Assembly: GCF_002994745.2 (NCBI RefSeq)
Contig: NC_037091.1
Coordinates: forward strand, 6,410,001-6,474,000
DNA length: 64,000 nt
Direction of reading: 5' to 3'
From: Rosa chinensis
Taxonomy: Eukaryota; Streptophyta; Magnoliopsida; Rosales; Rosaceae
Shown here: piece after piece, positions 34,822 to 46,600 of the stretch
Position numbering within the stretch: position 1 is the first letter of the stretch
How the letters are laid out: every line of letters begins with the position of its first letter
Notes under the pieces: model-generated
The model's input: only the letters and a program-made list of their open reading frames with translations
What the model was told of the DNA's origin: nothing
The model's database searches: none
Translations under genes and position numbers: made by a program

Positions 34822-34907
34822 ATTATATCCTTCACTTTTTTTTCCTGCCAACCAATATATAAAGAGAGGCGTCATATACTTTATATATACATATAATAAA
34901 AATATTT
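34822..34907. repeat. right copy of the ~88-bp flank duplication
   Basis: Repeats 27042-27129 with a few differences. Unit 2 then continues without a break into TTTTTACTTCAATAG. Confidence 0.85.
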
Positions 34908-35915
34908 TTTTACTTCAATAGTAAAAATCAGTGGATGTATAATATATGTATTAAAAAGTATTAGAATGTAATTTATATGCAATATATATAGGGAAAAAAA
35001 AATTAGGAAGTGAGAGGTATAATAGAAATTTAGACATATTTAGTCATGTTTACTCATTGTTTATAATACGTTACAGTGATACACATCCGATAGAGAATCA
35101 AATTACCGCTTACTCATTGGTAAGCATTTGTCTTGTACTACGCACTATCCTAAATCTTAAGCACGTGTTAGCTAGATTGTTCTCATTGTTATTATTTATT
35201 CTAACATATAGGGGCTAGATCAAGATTGAACCTGATCGGTTAAATTAATAGCCAACTATTTTCCTACTACGTACCAATTATGAATGTCACTTGTAGTTAA
35301 GGGAAGTTGGGTCTCCCGCAGAGGATTATTTGATCTAAATGTTTCAGAAAAGATTTGATTTTGTTTGAAAAAAAAAATTAAGAATAAGAATTAAAGCAAT
35401 ATCAAAATATGTTATAAGAAATCAATGAGAGAAATGAGCTAGGGAATGTCTACACCTCTAAACAATCAATCAATGGCAATTCACTTAACTCAATTTCATG
35501 CAATTGGATGACTATCTCCACGATTAAACCTAGGGTTTTAAGGTCAAAACCATATTAGATACTCTCCTAGTTGGCATGTTATGTGAAGGGTGTTATCACA
35601 CCATAACTTGATATGCAACAAAATGGTAAAGAAGGGCGTTATCAGTACCTAAGATGCAGCACTCATTAAGCAAGAAGAGTATACGAACATAACAAGATAC
35701 CTAATGAAGGGTGGTATCACTAGGTTACCTAGAAATTGGCTTCCACAAATAGGGTTAAGTTCCTTGGTTGTTTCTTATTAAACATGCATTGATTAGGTGG
35801 TCATCTACATGTTTAAAACAATAGACCGTAGAACATGCTTCTATGTAGGCCTCCACAGAAAACATATACAAAAATCATCAATGAGAAACCAGAAAACCAA
35901 GATACATCCAATAAA

Positions 35916-36407
35916 CATAGAAAAAAAAATCAAGTATCATAAAGCTATAGAAATCATATCTAGGGCTTCAACAACCCCTAACCTAGATGTTTAGTTACAC
36001 ATGGTTTGGATTGAAAGCACACAAGAGCTCATAAGAAAGAAAACAGAGAAATCCTAAAACTGGAGTTGAAAATTGTTGGAATTCGACTAGTCTAAAATCG
36101 CTCTATTCAGATTCTTGTGCTCGGATTCTCCGCTTGATTCTCACGAGTAAGAGTCTTCTCATTTGCTTTTCTAGCCATTTTATAGTGCTCTTGAGTCCTC
36201 TTTCATTCCTTTTTTGTTTGAGATTCCTTGAGGTGTAAAGAAAACCAACTTCTTGATTTTCTTATTGAATTGGAATTTCTCCACATCACCTCGTCCAATG
36301 AGAATAAGCGATGTTAACACTAGTATTTTCTCCTTTATTGTAGCGATTTTTCCATGATCTGGGCTTCTTGATCCATTAAGGTTTCCTACTCGGCTCTAGA
36401 CTCCAAG
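35916..36407. other. unassigned sequence between unit 2 and the CSL relic
   Basis: Almost 500 bp with no gene. It begins where similarity to unit 1 ends and stops where similarity to CSL intron 2 begins. No family recognised. Confidence 0.4.
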
Positions 36408-37350
36408 CAATAATATATAAACATTCTGCCATATCATTCATTTGTCATTATTATTGTAATATTTTCCCCATATTGTACTTAAATTTGATACTTATACACA
36501 TACCTAAATACCTACCCATTGTTCCAATGGTTAAAATTTCCTACACTCTTCTACCAGAGACTTTTATAACTAACATGTCATCTACTCATTGTAGATACCT
36601 CTACTAGTGACACTAGTTTGCTATCTCACCAAGCATAAGTAACACCCTCTTTGGGACACCCACAAGCCATGGTGAGGCCCAACCGAGACATGCATGTTGT
36701 AGCCCTATGTTCAAGCTATGCTACGGTATCCGAAAGTCGCAAATCCGTCGCCGGGAAGCCACCTTCCCGGCCTTGCCAAGTTGCCTCCACAATATGCTTC
36801 TTTAGACTAGAATAGTAACTTTGAGTCCCACATCTAAGAAAATGTAAATGAGGGGGCTTCCTTCACCTATAAAAGGAATGCCTCCTCCCACTTAAACACC
36901 ATCCCATTACATCTTTTGTAATCCCCTTTGGGCCGCAAGGCTCAACACACTAGTGTAACATTCAAGTGGACGTAGTTTCTCGCTACGGCGGGAGACGAAC
37001 CACTATACATCTCGTGTCACTCTCTCTCTCTCTCTTTCTCTCTCTCTCTAAAGCTAACTAGAGATCCCACGGATCACTAACGTTAACACTCATATTGCAT
37101 AGTGCTAATTGAAAAACTAAAATTGAACTGCCCACATAACATGCCAAAGGAAATAAAGAAAAAAAAGTACCCATTCCAAATAGAAATCCATGATATGATA
37201 TAATTTGGAGGTGTTGCATGCAGGTGTTACAAAAACATTCTAGTAATCATGCATTCGAAGAAAATGAGTTAAAAAACATGCCTCCCCCTGTTTATGTCTC
37301 TCGCAAGAAAAGATCTTCTCATGCCCATCATTTCAAGGCTGCAGCTCTTA
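36408..37350 (+). pseudogene. CSL relic: intron 2 and exon 3
   Basis: 36408-36584 matches intron 2 of gene A (AAGCAATAATAT, then TTTTCCCCATATTGTACTTA). After the solo LTR it resumes at 37089. Exon 3 starts at 37224 after ..GCATGCAG, reads [18 protein letters not shown] and ends abruptly at 37350 before the splice donor. There is no stop within the exon, but no other exons are nearby. This is a partial copy, not a gene. Confidence 0.85.
36585..37093 (+). mobile_element. solo LTR with perfect 5-bp target duplication
   Basis: The LTR 36590-37088 (499 bp) starts TGTAGATACC and ends GTTAACA. It is flanked by CTCAT on both sides (36585-36589, 37089-37093). Gene A intron 2 shows the uninterrupted site CTACTCATATTGCATAGTG. 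A TATA-like CTATAAAAGG lies near 36870, and a (TC)n tract at 37019-37049. Confidence 0.9.
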
Positions 37351-37525
37351 GTTGGAGGGATAAGTTAGTTGAAAAATGATTGTTGGTCACTTGGCCTTAA
37401 TGACGTTTAACATTTGTGGCCTCAATCTTAATGGTCATGCCATGTCACCTACACATGTCACCTATTTGCCAAATTATGTCATGTAATTCTTGGAAAAAAA
37501 AATCATCTTATCATTCTAAAATCTT

Positions 37526-39620
37526 AAGGCTAGGCGCGGGTCTGCCCTTCTCAGTTTTGGGTTTATCCCATGTTCGACCCATATTCATCGGTTCCACTAA
37601 AATCTAGGCTGAAAACTGTTTCTAAATGAGTTGGGCTGAAAAATTTGGGTTACCCGAATTTTGAGTCCAGATAGGTGCAAGTTCGGTTCAATTTGGGCTT
37701 TTTTACTGCACTTGTGGCCCATTTTTAATTGTAAGGCACAATTGGCCCATTTTTGTTTAGAAATCATTCAGCAACTAATTTGCTGCAAGTTTTGCAGTAA
37801 ATCAGAGGGGTCTTAAACCTGTCAAGTAGTAAAAAGTAGTAAACAAAAATAAACTTCACAAATTTTGCAGAAAACAAGTATTGTAGCAAACATTCAAAAA
37901 TTGAAAGTTCCAAACTTGCCTATAATCAACACTAGTAATGAAAAGTTAAAAACAATATGTTCAAACTTCAAAGTGCAGAAACTTGAAGGATAGTTCAGAG
38001 TTCAAACTTCAAAGTGCAGCCTAAATGCAAAAACTATCCAGAATACGTACAGAAACTTAAAACATACAAACTTCAAGAGTTATTATAGACCCAAATAAAC
38101 TAGATTAAAGTGTTCAAAGTGCAGACTTAAAAGATTGTTCAAATGTTGATAAAAATAGAAAATGTAATTATGCAAACACAGTAGTGAAACTGCAATCCTT
38201 CTATAGCAGCACAACCGTTCTTCACGTACTGTTTATTGGGATACACTTGAGTTACGATAGATTCTAACAAAAAAAGAAAAAGAGATAAAATTTACAATAA
38301 ATGAACACTTTGAACATCAAAAATTATTGAATCACTTTGAAAATAAAGTTAACAGCAAAATTGAAACTAATTGGGAAGAAATGGCAGTTACCTGACTCAA
38401 GCTTTTCAAGCTCACCATAAACCTCCAGCTCCTACTTAGTAGGCTCTTTGTACTCATTAAAGACTCCAACCCCTAACCAATCATTGAGGCAAACCAACCC
38501 ATCAACCATCTTAGGAGTTAAAGAAGCTCAAAATGGGTCGACAACCTCCTTTCCTGGGTTGAAAGTAGCCTCTGAAGCCAGTTTTGAGGCTGGAATAGCA
38601 AAAGACATCCTTTACAATCTTGGAGAGAATTGGATACATAGGAGGATTATCCTTCCACCAATCTAAAATTCTGAAATTTTTATTCGAAGGGTCTTCAACA
38701 GCTTGAAGCAAATATTTGTCAACTTCATTTTTTATCTCAACCACATTTTCTCTTGCATAAGCTTCAAAAACAAATTCATTTATGTAGTGTGTGAATCCTT
38801 ATCAAGGTCAGAAGCTAAATGATCAACACGAAGCTATGTTAGATCATTTGAGGCTTGCGCAACTATAGGATCAATAAGTTTATACTCAAGTAAAGTTGCA
38901 AGAGGCTCTTCTTGACTTCATCTATGAAATGGACAGTGAGTACAAGATAATTGATATTATGGATCAAAGTTCAGGTATTAGTGGTAAGTGAAACCCTCAG
39001 ATTACCCCTAGATAGAAACTCTCTTATCTTTTCATTCTCTAACTAGTAGAGATCCCAGATATATCTATAGATTGTTCTACGACTAGGAACTGTGAACTTT
39101 GGCTAAGCAATTTACATAAAATCTCGAAATCTCTGCCCATCTACAAGACTTAATGGCAATTTATTCCTAACAATCATACTAGCATATGCTCTTCTACAAT
39201 TCATGGGATCATAAGCTAAAGCAACTAAATTACCACCTGAGGAAGCAAAGTTGAAAGCAAGGTACTTCTGCCTTTTTGATGGGATATAAGCTGGGCTCTT
39301 CTTGCATTTGTACAGCATATGTGTCCTTATCGATGTTGTCCCATTGGCTTTGGAATTGTATGCATAGGTCTGGGGGCAGTACTTGCACTTTACACTTGGT
39401 TTCGCTATCTTTGAACCAAATAGATTCTTCATCTTCATTAAATTGTCCTAGAATGCTGACTGGCTCTTCCTTTTTCACAAGTCCTTTAGCTTTAATGGAT
39501 AGAGCAAAAGTTGGTGTTTTAGAGGCATGAGGAGTTTTTCGGCTACAGTTGGAGCTGGTGAATTTATGATACTGGAATAAGTTGGAGTAGGTGTCAATGT
39601 TGGGGGGTAAAATGCAACAA
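37526..39620 (-). pseudogene. decayed hAT (RICESLEEPER-like) transposase
   Basis: On the minus strand a BED zinc finger is visible near 39350-39438 (CKYCPQTY ... THMLYKC), followed by DPMNCRRAYASMIVRNKLP, typical of plant hAT transposases. The C-terminal hATC dimerisation region appears at 38511-38744 (NFRILDWWKDNPPMYPILSK), continuing after a one-base frameshift as ASKLASEATFNPG and then a TGA stop. It ends near 38380-38500 (PKMVDG). The central catalytic region is missing. GCTAGGCGCGGGTCTGCCC near 37532 looks like a hAT terminus; the other end was not found. The domesticated RICESLEEPER gene has the same domains, but this copy is clearly broken. Confidence 0.75.
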
Positions 39621-40410
39621 ATTTTATATGCAATCCTTTACACTTTTCTTAGCACTTTCCTTTAAAATGTCCAATTTAACTCTGTTTTCATCTTTGGTAG
39701 TTCGAGAAGCAGTTCAAGAGAAATAGGAGCTTAAAGGGAGCAATGAAGCCATGGATCATGAGGTACTGATGCAAAGGACTAAGTTTGATCACTCATTTGG
39801 CAAGAAATCACAAAGGAAGTCCACATAAATAGTTGTGCAAAACAGTTGCTGCAAAACAAAAAACTATAATTTCATAATCAGCTTTTTGGGAAGTGTTTAC
39901 GGAATTGATCCAATTGCACCTTTGCTTAAAGAAAAAGAAATCCTTGAAGATCAGATGTTGCACTTCAACATGAGTGAAAGAATTTGTTAGAAGCGTCAAT
40001 GAGGCAGCAGCAAATCAAGCTCAAAATAGACTTCCTAAGAAGGCAGAAACTGTCAACATTTCACTGATCTTTTTGGGATATCTTTTATGGAGACTTACTT
40101 GGAGTTTTACTAGAAGCTTATTCATCACTATAGAAGATATGATGTCATAGAACTTGTAGAAGTTGAGAACCATCCAGAAACATAGCAAGATCAAGTAGTT
40201 CCTAGTCCAAGAAAGAAGCTTCAAAGACAGAATTTGAATCTTAGTCAAAACATGGCAGTTTGGCCGAGAAGCTTTTTTGGATTATTTCTTGTGCGTTTTT
40301 GATAGGTTATTGATGCTACAATTATCAGGGAGTGTCCTACAAGATTTTGGGAAGATGAGTAAGGCTTGAAGGCAATTAAATTGTGCACCTAAATGTAAGT
40401 GTTGTAAATG
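39621..40410. other. no gene recognised
   Basis: Sequence between the hAT remains and the tandem repeat near 40411. Short frames only, no domain seen. It may be hAT internal sequence. Confidence 0.35.
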
Positions 40411-40482
40411 AGGAGTCTCAAGTGTATTCTCACACCTAAATGTCCAAGGAGTCTCAAGTGTATTCTCACACCTAAATGTCCA
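40411..40482 (+). repeat. two 36-bp tandem repeats
   Basis: AGGAGTCTCAAGTGTATTCT starts at 40411 and 40447, each followed by CACACCTAAATGTCCA. Confidence 0.85.
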
Positions 40483-40734
40483 ACATGCGTCAAGTGTATT
40501 TTACCTTTGAGATGGTATTTATGACCAGATAGAGTGGTAAGTTAGACACACACACACTCACTCATGTGAGACCTATGGTAAGTCATGGATCTTATGTGAT
40601 GCTGACACTGAGTTAATAATTTGCTTATGTGAATGTTCGTTTATAATCCGATGGCTCTCTCTTGTTTTTTTATATTCACGTGCCTCGCAAGTCGCACTGC
40701 ACAATAGATATTTCAGTTTTGTTGTATTTGCATG

Positions 40735-41032
40735 TGTAGATTCTAGGAAACCAGCTTCAACAATTTTAACTTGCTTTGCAAGGTAGTGACTATTAAACTC
40801 TTCATGTTTGTACACCACACATGCAATGACACGAATTGTATTTGGTGAAACTGCCAATTATCAAACTATACCATTGTCTTTTTAGATAGAAATGTCAGAG
40901 AACGGTTGAAGATCATATGAGACATAATCGACTTGCCCAAGTAAGTTAAATTAACTTTTAACCTTAACCTAAGTAGAAGTCATCTGTAATAAAACAAACA
41001 TATGATTTATTCAAAAAACTAATGATTGATGC
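40735..41032 (+). promoter_or_regulatory. distal promoter half of CSL gene B, displaced 14 kb
   Basis: Matches 15550-16110 upstream of gene A in patches (GAAACCAGCTTCAACAATTT, CATGCAATGACACGAATTGT, GAAGATCATATGAGACATAA, AACCTTAACCTAAGTAGAAG). It stops at ATTGATGC, the hAT target site. The rest of the promoter resumes at 55178. Confidence 0.8.
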
Positions 41033-41516
41033 CAGTGGTGGACACAGGTTAGGACGAGTGAGGCTGGGGCCCCCAGTAGGCCTGCCAATTCAGCCCATAA
41101 CCTGTTAACCGCCCGCTAAAAACCCATTTATTTCCCCGTGATAACTTAACGTGTTAATGGGCTGCCAACCCGTTAACAACTCGTTAGTTAATGGGCAGAA
41201 ACGGGCTGCACAACGGAACACATTGAGCCCGGTTAGAAGGAAAAAAAAAAAACCGTCGCTTAGATTTTGAAAACCTCAATTCACACAACCTCGCTTCCTC
41301 ATCACTTAGTTGATTTTGAAGGAAAACCTCAATTCCTCTTCTCAACCTCACTTCCTCAATTCCTCTATAGAAACTTCATTGCCTCCTGCAAGATTTCTCT
41401 TTCAATAATTCAACGCCATTGCTCATGTACTTACATAAGCATTTGCCTAACTATAATTAGATATAATGAGCTACGCTCATATTACCTCCAGCGGTACCAA
41501 CAACTATTAAGGGTGT

Positions 41517-41934
41517 AACCTGAGAAAACACTACCAAGCAGGCTATCACCTGAGCTCCGGCTCAGCCCAGGATCACCGTTGATGCGCCGCGCCAAGGTCA
41601 CCTCACTGAAACATCATAAGCTGAGAACTGAAGCACATCAGTTCCACATCGAAAACAAGGAAGAGATCTGTCTCTCCCTTGCCTATAAAAGGGTAACTCC
41701 TCTCTCCTCATTAACTATGCATTTACGACTTATCTAACGTTATTCTATCAACATAAATACATTGACTGACTTTGGCATTAGAGTAGAGAAGACTGCCAAC
41801 TGCGGTCTCCCGCTGACGCCCTCTGTATTTTACTTGACATGTGGTGGAAGCATTGCGATCTCCTCAGCAATGGTCCAAGCTTGGACCAGTGTTAAACAAG
41901 ATTTAGCTATCATTGAATCTCAAGTCTTAACAGC
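41517..41934 (+). mobile_element. possible solo LTR
   Basis: TGTAACCTGAG to GTCTTAACA has TG/CA ends, a TATA-like CCTATAAAAGGG near 41682, and a stretch TCAACATAAATACATTGAC followed by GGTCTCCCGCTGACGCCC typical of gypsy LTR downstream regions. No matching 5-bp duplication was seen, so the boundaries are uncertain. Confidence 0.4.
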
Positions 41935-42197
41935 TGAAACCCTCAACTCGACCACTTTAGTCTTCAGGTACTGCTCAATTTGATATTGTATTACAACTCG
42001 ATGGTTTGTTCTTTTCTATTTTGGGTTCTAATTCGTTGACCCTTTCAGCTAGGCTTTACTTACTTGCCTGACTTGATTGGTATTGTAATGGTGTTGAATC
42101 GATGTGGGTTTTGTATTGGAATTTTGAGCAAGTAGTTGATGTTAGCTGAATTAGAGTTTAGATAGATTTTCCTGGGTTTTTGTTGTGATATTTCTGG

Positions 42198-42371
42198 AGT
42201 AGAAAACAATACTTCAATTTAGGGTTTAATTTGATAATTCTATTTATCCCACAATAGGCGTATATATACAAGTACAAAGGAGGAGTCTAACTCTAATACG
42301 AAACAATCCTTCATATAATTACAGGATATCCTAAATAAATAAGAATCCTAATTATATACAGTGATTCTACA
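42198..42371 (-). repeat. 3' LTR of Copia 2
   Basis: 174 bp. On the minus strand it starts TGTAGAATCACTG after purine tract AACTTGAGGGGGAG and ends TTTTCTACT. Confidence 0.85.
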
Positions 42372-42390
42372 CTCCCCCTCAAGTTGGTGC

Positions 42391-44320
42391 CTAGATATCT
42401 ATTATGCCCAACTTGTCAACTGAGATGTCAAATATCTTCCTGGACACTCCTTTAGTAAGAACATCAGCCAATTGCTCCTTTGATTTTACAAATGGAAAGC
42501 GAATAACCTTTCTGTCAAGATTTTCTTTAATAAAATAACGGTCAATCTCCACATGCTTTGTTCTATCATGCTGAACTGGATTATGTGCAATCTCAATGCA
42601 TGGCAACTTTATTATCACAATACAACTCCATAGGTCGTTTAAGCTTATAGCATAGGTCTTTTAGGACATTACGAATCCACAACATTTCACAGACTCCATG
42701 TCCCATACCTCAAAATTCAGCTTCTGCACTTGATCTTGCAATGATTTTCTGCTTTTTGCTATGCCAAGCGACAAGGTTTCCTCCTACAAAAGTGAAGTAC
42801 CAAGATGTAGAACGCCTGTCAGTTTTATCACCAGCCCAATCTGTATCTGTGTATCCAACAACTTCCAATTCATCCTTTTTTCTCAAACAGTAACCCTTTA
42901 CCTGACACCATCTTTAAGTACCTCAAAATCTGAAAGACTTCATCCATATGCTCTTCACTAGGACAATGCATAAGCTGACTAACAACACTCATAACATAAG
43001 CAATATCAGGTCTAGTATGTGAAAGATAAATCAACCTTCCTACAAGACGTTGATACCTCCTTTTATCAGTTGGAACTTGATCAGGATAAATAGGAAGTCT
43101 GTGATTCATCTCAATGGCTGTCTCTATTGGACTACAGTCCAGCATGCCCGTTTCAGCAAGTAAGTCAAGAACATACTTCCTTTATGACAATGAAATCCCC
43201 TTCTTAGACCTCACAACTTCAATACCTAGAAAATACTTTAGTTGTCCCAGATCCTTCATTTCAAACTCCTTTAATAGATACTTTTGCAATTCATAGATCT
43301 CTTTCGGATTATTCCCTGTAACAATTATGTCATCAACATGCACAATAAGAGTTGTATTCTTACCATTCTTGCGCTTGATAAACAAGGTATGGTCAGAATT
43401 GCTCCGTCTATATCCAAAGGCTCTCATGGACTTTGAAAATCTTCCAAACCAAGCTCCTGGAGACTACTTCATGCCATAAAAGACTTCTTTAAATTACACA
43501 CCTTGCCAACTTCACTTGAGGTAATTCTTAACATCTGAGGGCACATCCATGTAGACTTCTTCCTCTAAATTCCCATTAAGAAACGCATTCTTCACATCAA
43601 ACTGGTGCAAGGGTCAATCTTTGTTTGCTCCAAGTGAGATTAGAATCCAAACAATATTGATCTTTGCCACAGGTGCAAAACTCTCCTCATAATCAATCCC
43701 CTAGCATTGTGTATATCTCTTAGTAACCAACCTCGCCTTGTATCTATCGATAGTTCTATTGACATTAAGCTTTACATTAAACACCGAACGACATCTTATA
43801 GTCTTCTTTCCAACCGACATAGGTACTAGCTCCTATGTTGCATTCTTCTGAACAGCTTCCAATTTTTCATTCATCGCCTTTGCCCATTTTGGATCCATCA
43901 ATGCATCCTGCACGTTACTAAGAATAGATACGTACAGTAGACAATTGATCAACAAGTGCACGTGACCCTGAAATCCTATGATTAGACATAAAGTTAGCAA
44001 TAGGGTATTTAGCATTGGCTTTGATATCTGGTTCAAATTTTTTTTTTAGGAATTCCCTTTGTAACCCTTTGTGATTTCCTAGGTTCAGCACTTTCTAACC
44101 CAGAAGAGTCATTAGAGTTTAGGGGTACCCGAGGTGGATAATTCTGAGCGGAATCTTCAGTTGGTGATGTAGAAGGGGAAATATCTTGTGTGTGAGCTTC
44201 AGATATGTCTTGATTTTGATTCAAATTATCCAAAAAATGCAGGAAATGATCGATCACTAGGGACCAAAAGATCGATTGTTTGGCTTTGAAGTTTATGCCT
44301 GTTGAAAAGATCGATCGCAA
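42391..44320 (-). pseudogene. Copia 2 reverse transcriptase/RNase H part
   Basis: From high to low coordinates: linker region ending PRKSQRVTKGIPKK (44033-44320), RT with HVDDIIVTG near 43330, MKDLGQLKYFLGIEV near 43230, RNase H-side segment HTRPDIAYVMSVVSQL near 42990, and the end HVEIDRYFIKENLD ... EQLADVLTKG near 42440-42540. Several stops and shifts separate these blocks. Confidence 0.85.
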
Positions 44321-44626
44321 GGAAACGATAGATCATTTAAACCTAACGATCAATCATTTTGTCCATTGGAAGTTTCTATCTCTCGAAACAATTGATCGTT
44401 TTTGGCTGTTGTAGAATTTCTTCCTTCAAATCGTTCCTCCAAATTTTTCAAGTCTTCAAAAACAACAATAGAACAAGGATTTCCTTCACAACCTCTCTCC
44501 CCCTGAAAGGAAGACTGAGAAGCTCCCCATGAGTAATATGGCTCAAATTTCCTAAATGAGACATCAAGAGATATATGTAATGTGTTGGTGAATGGGTCAT
44601 AACATCTATATCCCTTCTGAAACTTT

Positions 44627-44830
44627 CACTATGTCAAAAAATGCTTCATACCATACCCCTCAGACGACAGAAGACGTTTTTTCTGTTGTCTGATTTTTTT
44701 GAACGTCTTCAGACAACATATTTAACTATTTATGTCGTCTAAATGGCACAAAATCAACACCAATTCAACTTTTTCAAGTTTGTTATAATTTAGAAAATTC
44801 AGACAACAGAATCTGTTGTTTGAGTAAATG
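44627..44830. repeat. left subterminal repeats of the CACTA element
   Basis: Scattered copies and inverted copies of CAGACGACAGA, TGTTGTCTGA, CAGACAACA and GTCGTCTAA, the usual transposase-binding pattern of CACTA ends. Confidence 0.7.
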
Positions 44831-46149
44831 GAAAAATTATTGGTTGAACTAAAACTTAATGTGAACTAAATGCCTATACCCCGAGTTTTCTCAACACTCA
44901 GTCAAAAAAACCGAAACCTTCTTTCCTTCTCCCTGAGCTAGACCCCGGGCAACTTCAGCTCCCCTTTTGGTTCTTCTCCCCTAATCAGAGACATTCTTTC
45001 CCTTTCCCAATTATGGTTATTCTCTCCCTGATCTAGGTTTTGTACACAGAAGAGTCTCATCAACCTCTCCCCGATCTAGGTCAAGAAGACACTGTTGGTG
45101 GAGTTCTTCGATTTCACGGTAAGTCTTATTCTTCGTCTTAGGGTTTCGACCTTGATTTGTGTTGGGTTTTAGTGCTTCCTTGGGATATTGATTTGGGGTT
45201 TTAGGGTTTCTTTGGGATATCGAATTGATAACGATTTAGAGATGGGGTGATTGAAATAGAATTGGGTTTTATTCTGGTTTATGGATTTGGGGATGGTTTA
45301 TGGTTATTCAGAATCCAAGGCTCTGACTCTTCTCCAATAGTGCTCCTCCCTCTCAATCTTCAGCCTCCATGACTCTATATCTGATGCCTGAGATTCAGTT
45401 CCTCGTTTTTTCTATTGGGTTTTTTGAAATTTTCTCTTTTTATTGATTGGGACATTGGGTATATGAAATCTATGTTTGGGTTTATTGATTGGATGTTTGG
45501 GTATATGAAATCTATGTTTGGGTTTTCTGAAATTTTCTCTTCTCTCTCTCTCCCTCTCTCCCTCCATTTTTGATCTAACCCATCTCCGTTCCATTTCACA
45601 GAACGCAGCAACCTGCAAGGCTGTAACCAGCAACCCATCTCCGGTCTCCGAGCTCTGCCTCCAGCCTTTCAAGCCCCACCGGCCACCGCCGAACTCGGGG
45701 TTGGAGACTTGGAGCACTCTCGAGTCCCGAACACAGAACACAACGAGCAAGGCTGTAACCAGCAACCAGCATATTGTTCGATTCAATGGAAAGTCTCCGA
45801 CGAGATTTAATATCTAGTCTTGATAGTTGTTCGAATTGTGAAGATTCACCAATTATCATTTATTAGTTTTGTTTCATGACTTAACTTGGCGAAGCCCTGG
45901 CTACCTCGTTCCTCTTTTTTCTGCAATTTTTCTTTTGTTTTGAGATGATAGGGCTTTTTCTGCTAAGATATGTGTTTCTGTCTTCTGTGAAATTGGAAAG
46001 GATTTCAGACAAATCAATTAGTTCTGTTTTAGTTTCTATTGATAATATTTGTGGATACCCAATTCAATAATCATGAAAAGTTTCAAGCTTTTGTGAGACC
46101 GGTATGATGGTTTTGATATTACGGTTTGTGTTTTGAATTGGAGTTTGAG

Positions 46150-46257
46150 GAGGTTGGAATGAAAGAGGCATACCAAAAGAAAGTGATTGAGAAAATTATA
46201 GCAGAAAGGGACTGTTTGATTGTCATGGCTACTGGAAGTGGCAAGTCTTTGTGGCAG
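46150..46257 (+). pseudogene. captured RecQ-like helicase exon fragment
   Basis: The frame GMKEAYQKKVIEKIIAERD continues CLIVMATGSGKSLWQ and then meets a GT donor at 46258. ATGSGKS is the Walker A (motif I) of superfamily 2 helicases; the preceding YQ..VIEKII..RDCL is like RecQ proteins. Later helicase motifs do not follow. This is a fragment of a host gene carried by the CACTA element. Confidence 0.65.
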
Positions 46258-46483
46258 GTACGTTGTACTGATTTGCAGGTTTGAGATGAATTTAGATAAG
46301 GCTGATGAAACTTTGACTTTTTTTATTCTAATGGGTCATTGAATTTGTAGCTAAATTTGCATATGGAAATGAAAAGTTGAGATTTTTGTTCTAATGGGTT
46401 ACTGAATGTGTAGCTGAACTTGCATATGGAAATGAAATGTTGAGATTTTTATTCTGATGGTAATTGAATTTGTTGGGTTGCAG

Positions 46484-46600
46484 TGAGGCAGATGTGTAAC
46501 TTTTCGATGGTTGCATTACACCGTGGAAATTCCCAAATGGGAAAGACCTCCTTTTTGTGAGACCTGATGCTGTGTTTGATGGGAAGAAACTGATCAGGTT
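46484..46600 (+). pseudogene. possible captured exon fragment, unidentified
   Basis: A short frame reads about RFDGCITPWKFPNGKDLLF followed by VRPDAVFDGKKLI just before a GT. It looks protein-coding in composition, but I do not recognise the gene. Confidence 0.35.

Larger units (their letters stand above)
24908..35915. repeat. tandem segmental duplication, unit 2 (split by Copia)
   Basis: Direct repeat of unit 1. The junction between units is at about 24907/24908, where the closing CATCCAATTTT of unit 1 meets CCTTCAAAAATTGGGG. Unit 2 resumes after the Copia element at 34822 and continues to CATCCAAT at about 35915. Confidence 0.85.

Noticed and set aside
45375..45859. Overlapping frames on both strands in the CACTA interior
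   Set aside because: Mutually overlapping, low complexity, with no conserved motif; probably captured untranslated sequence.
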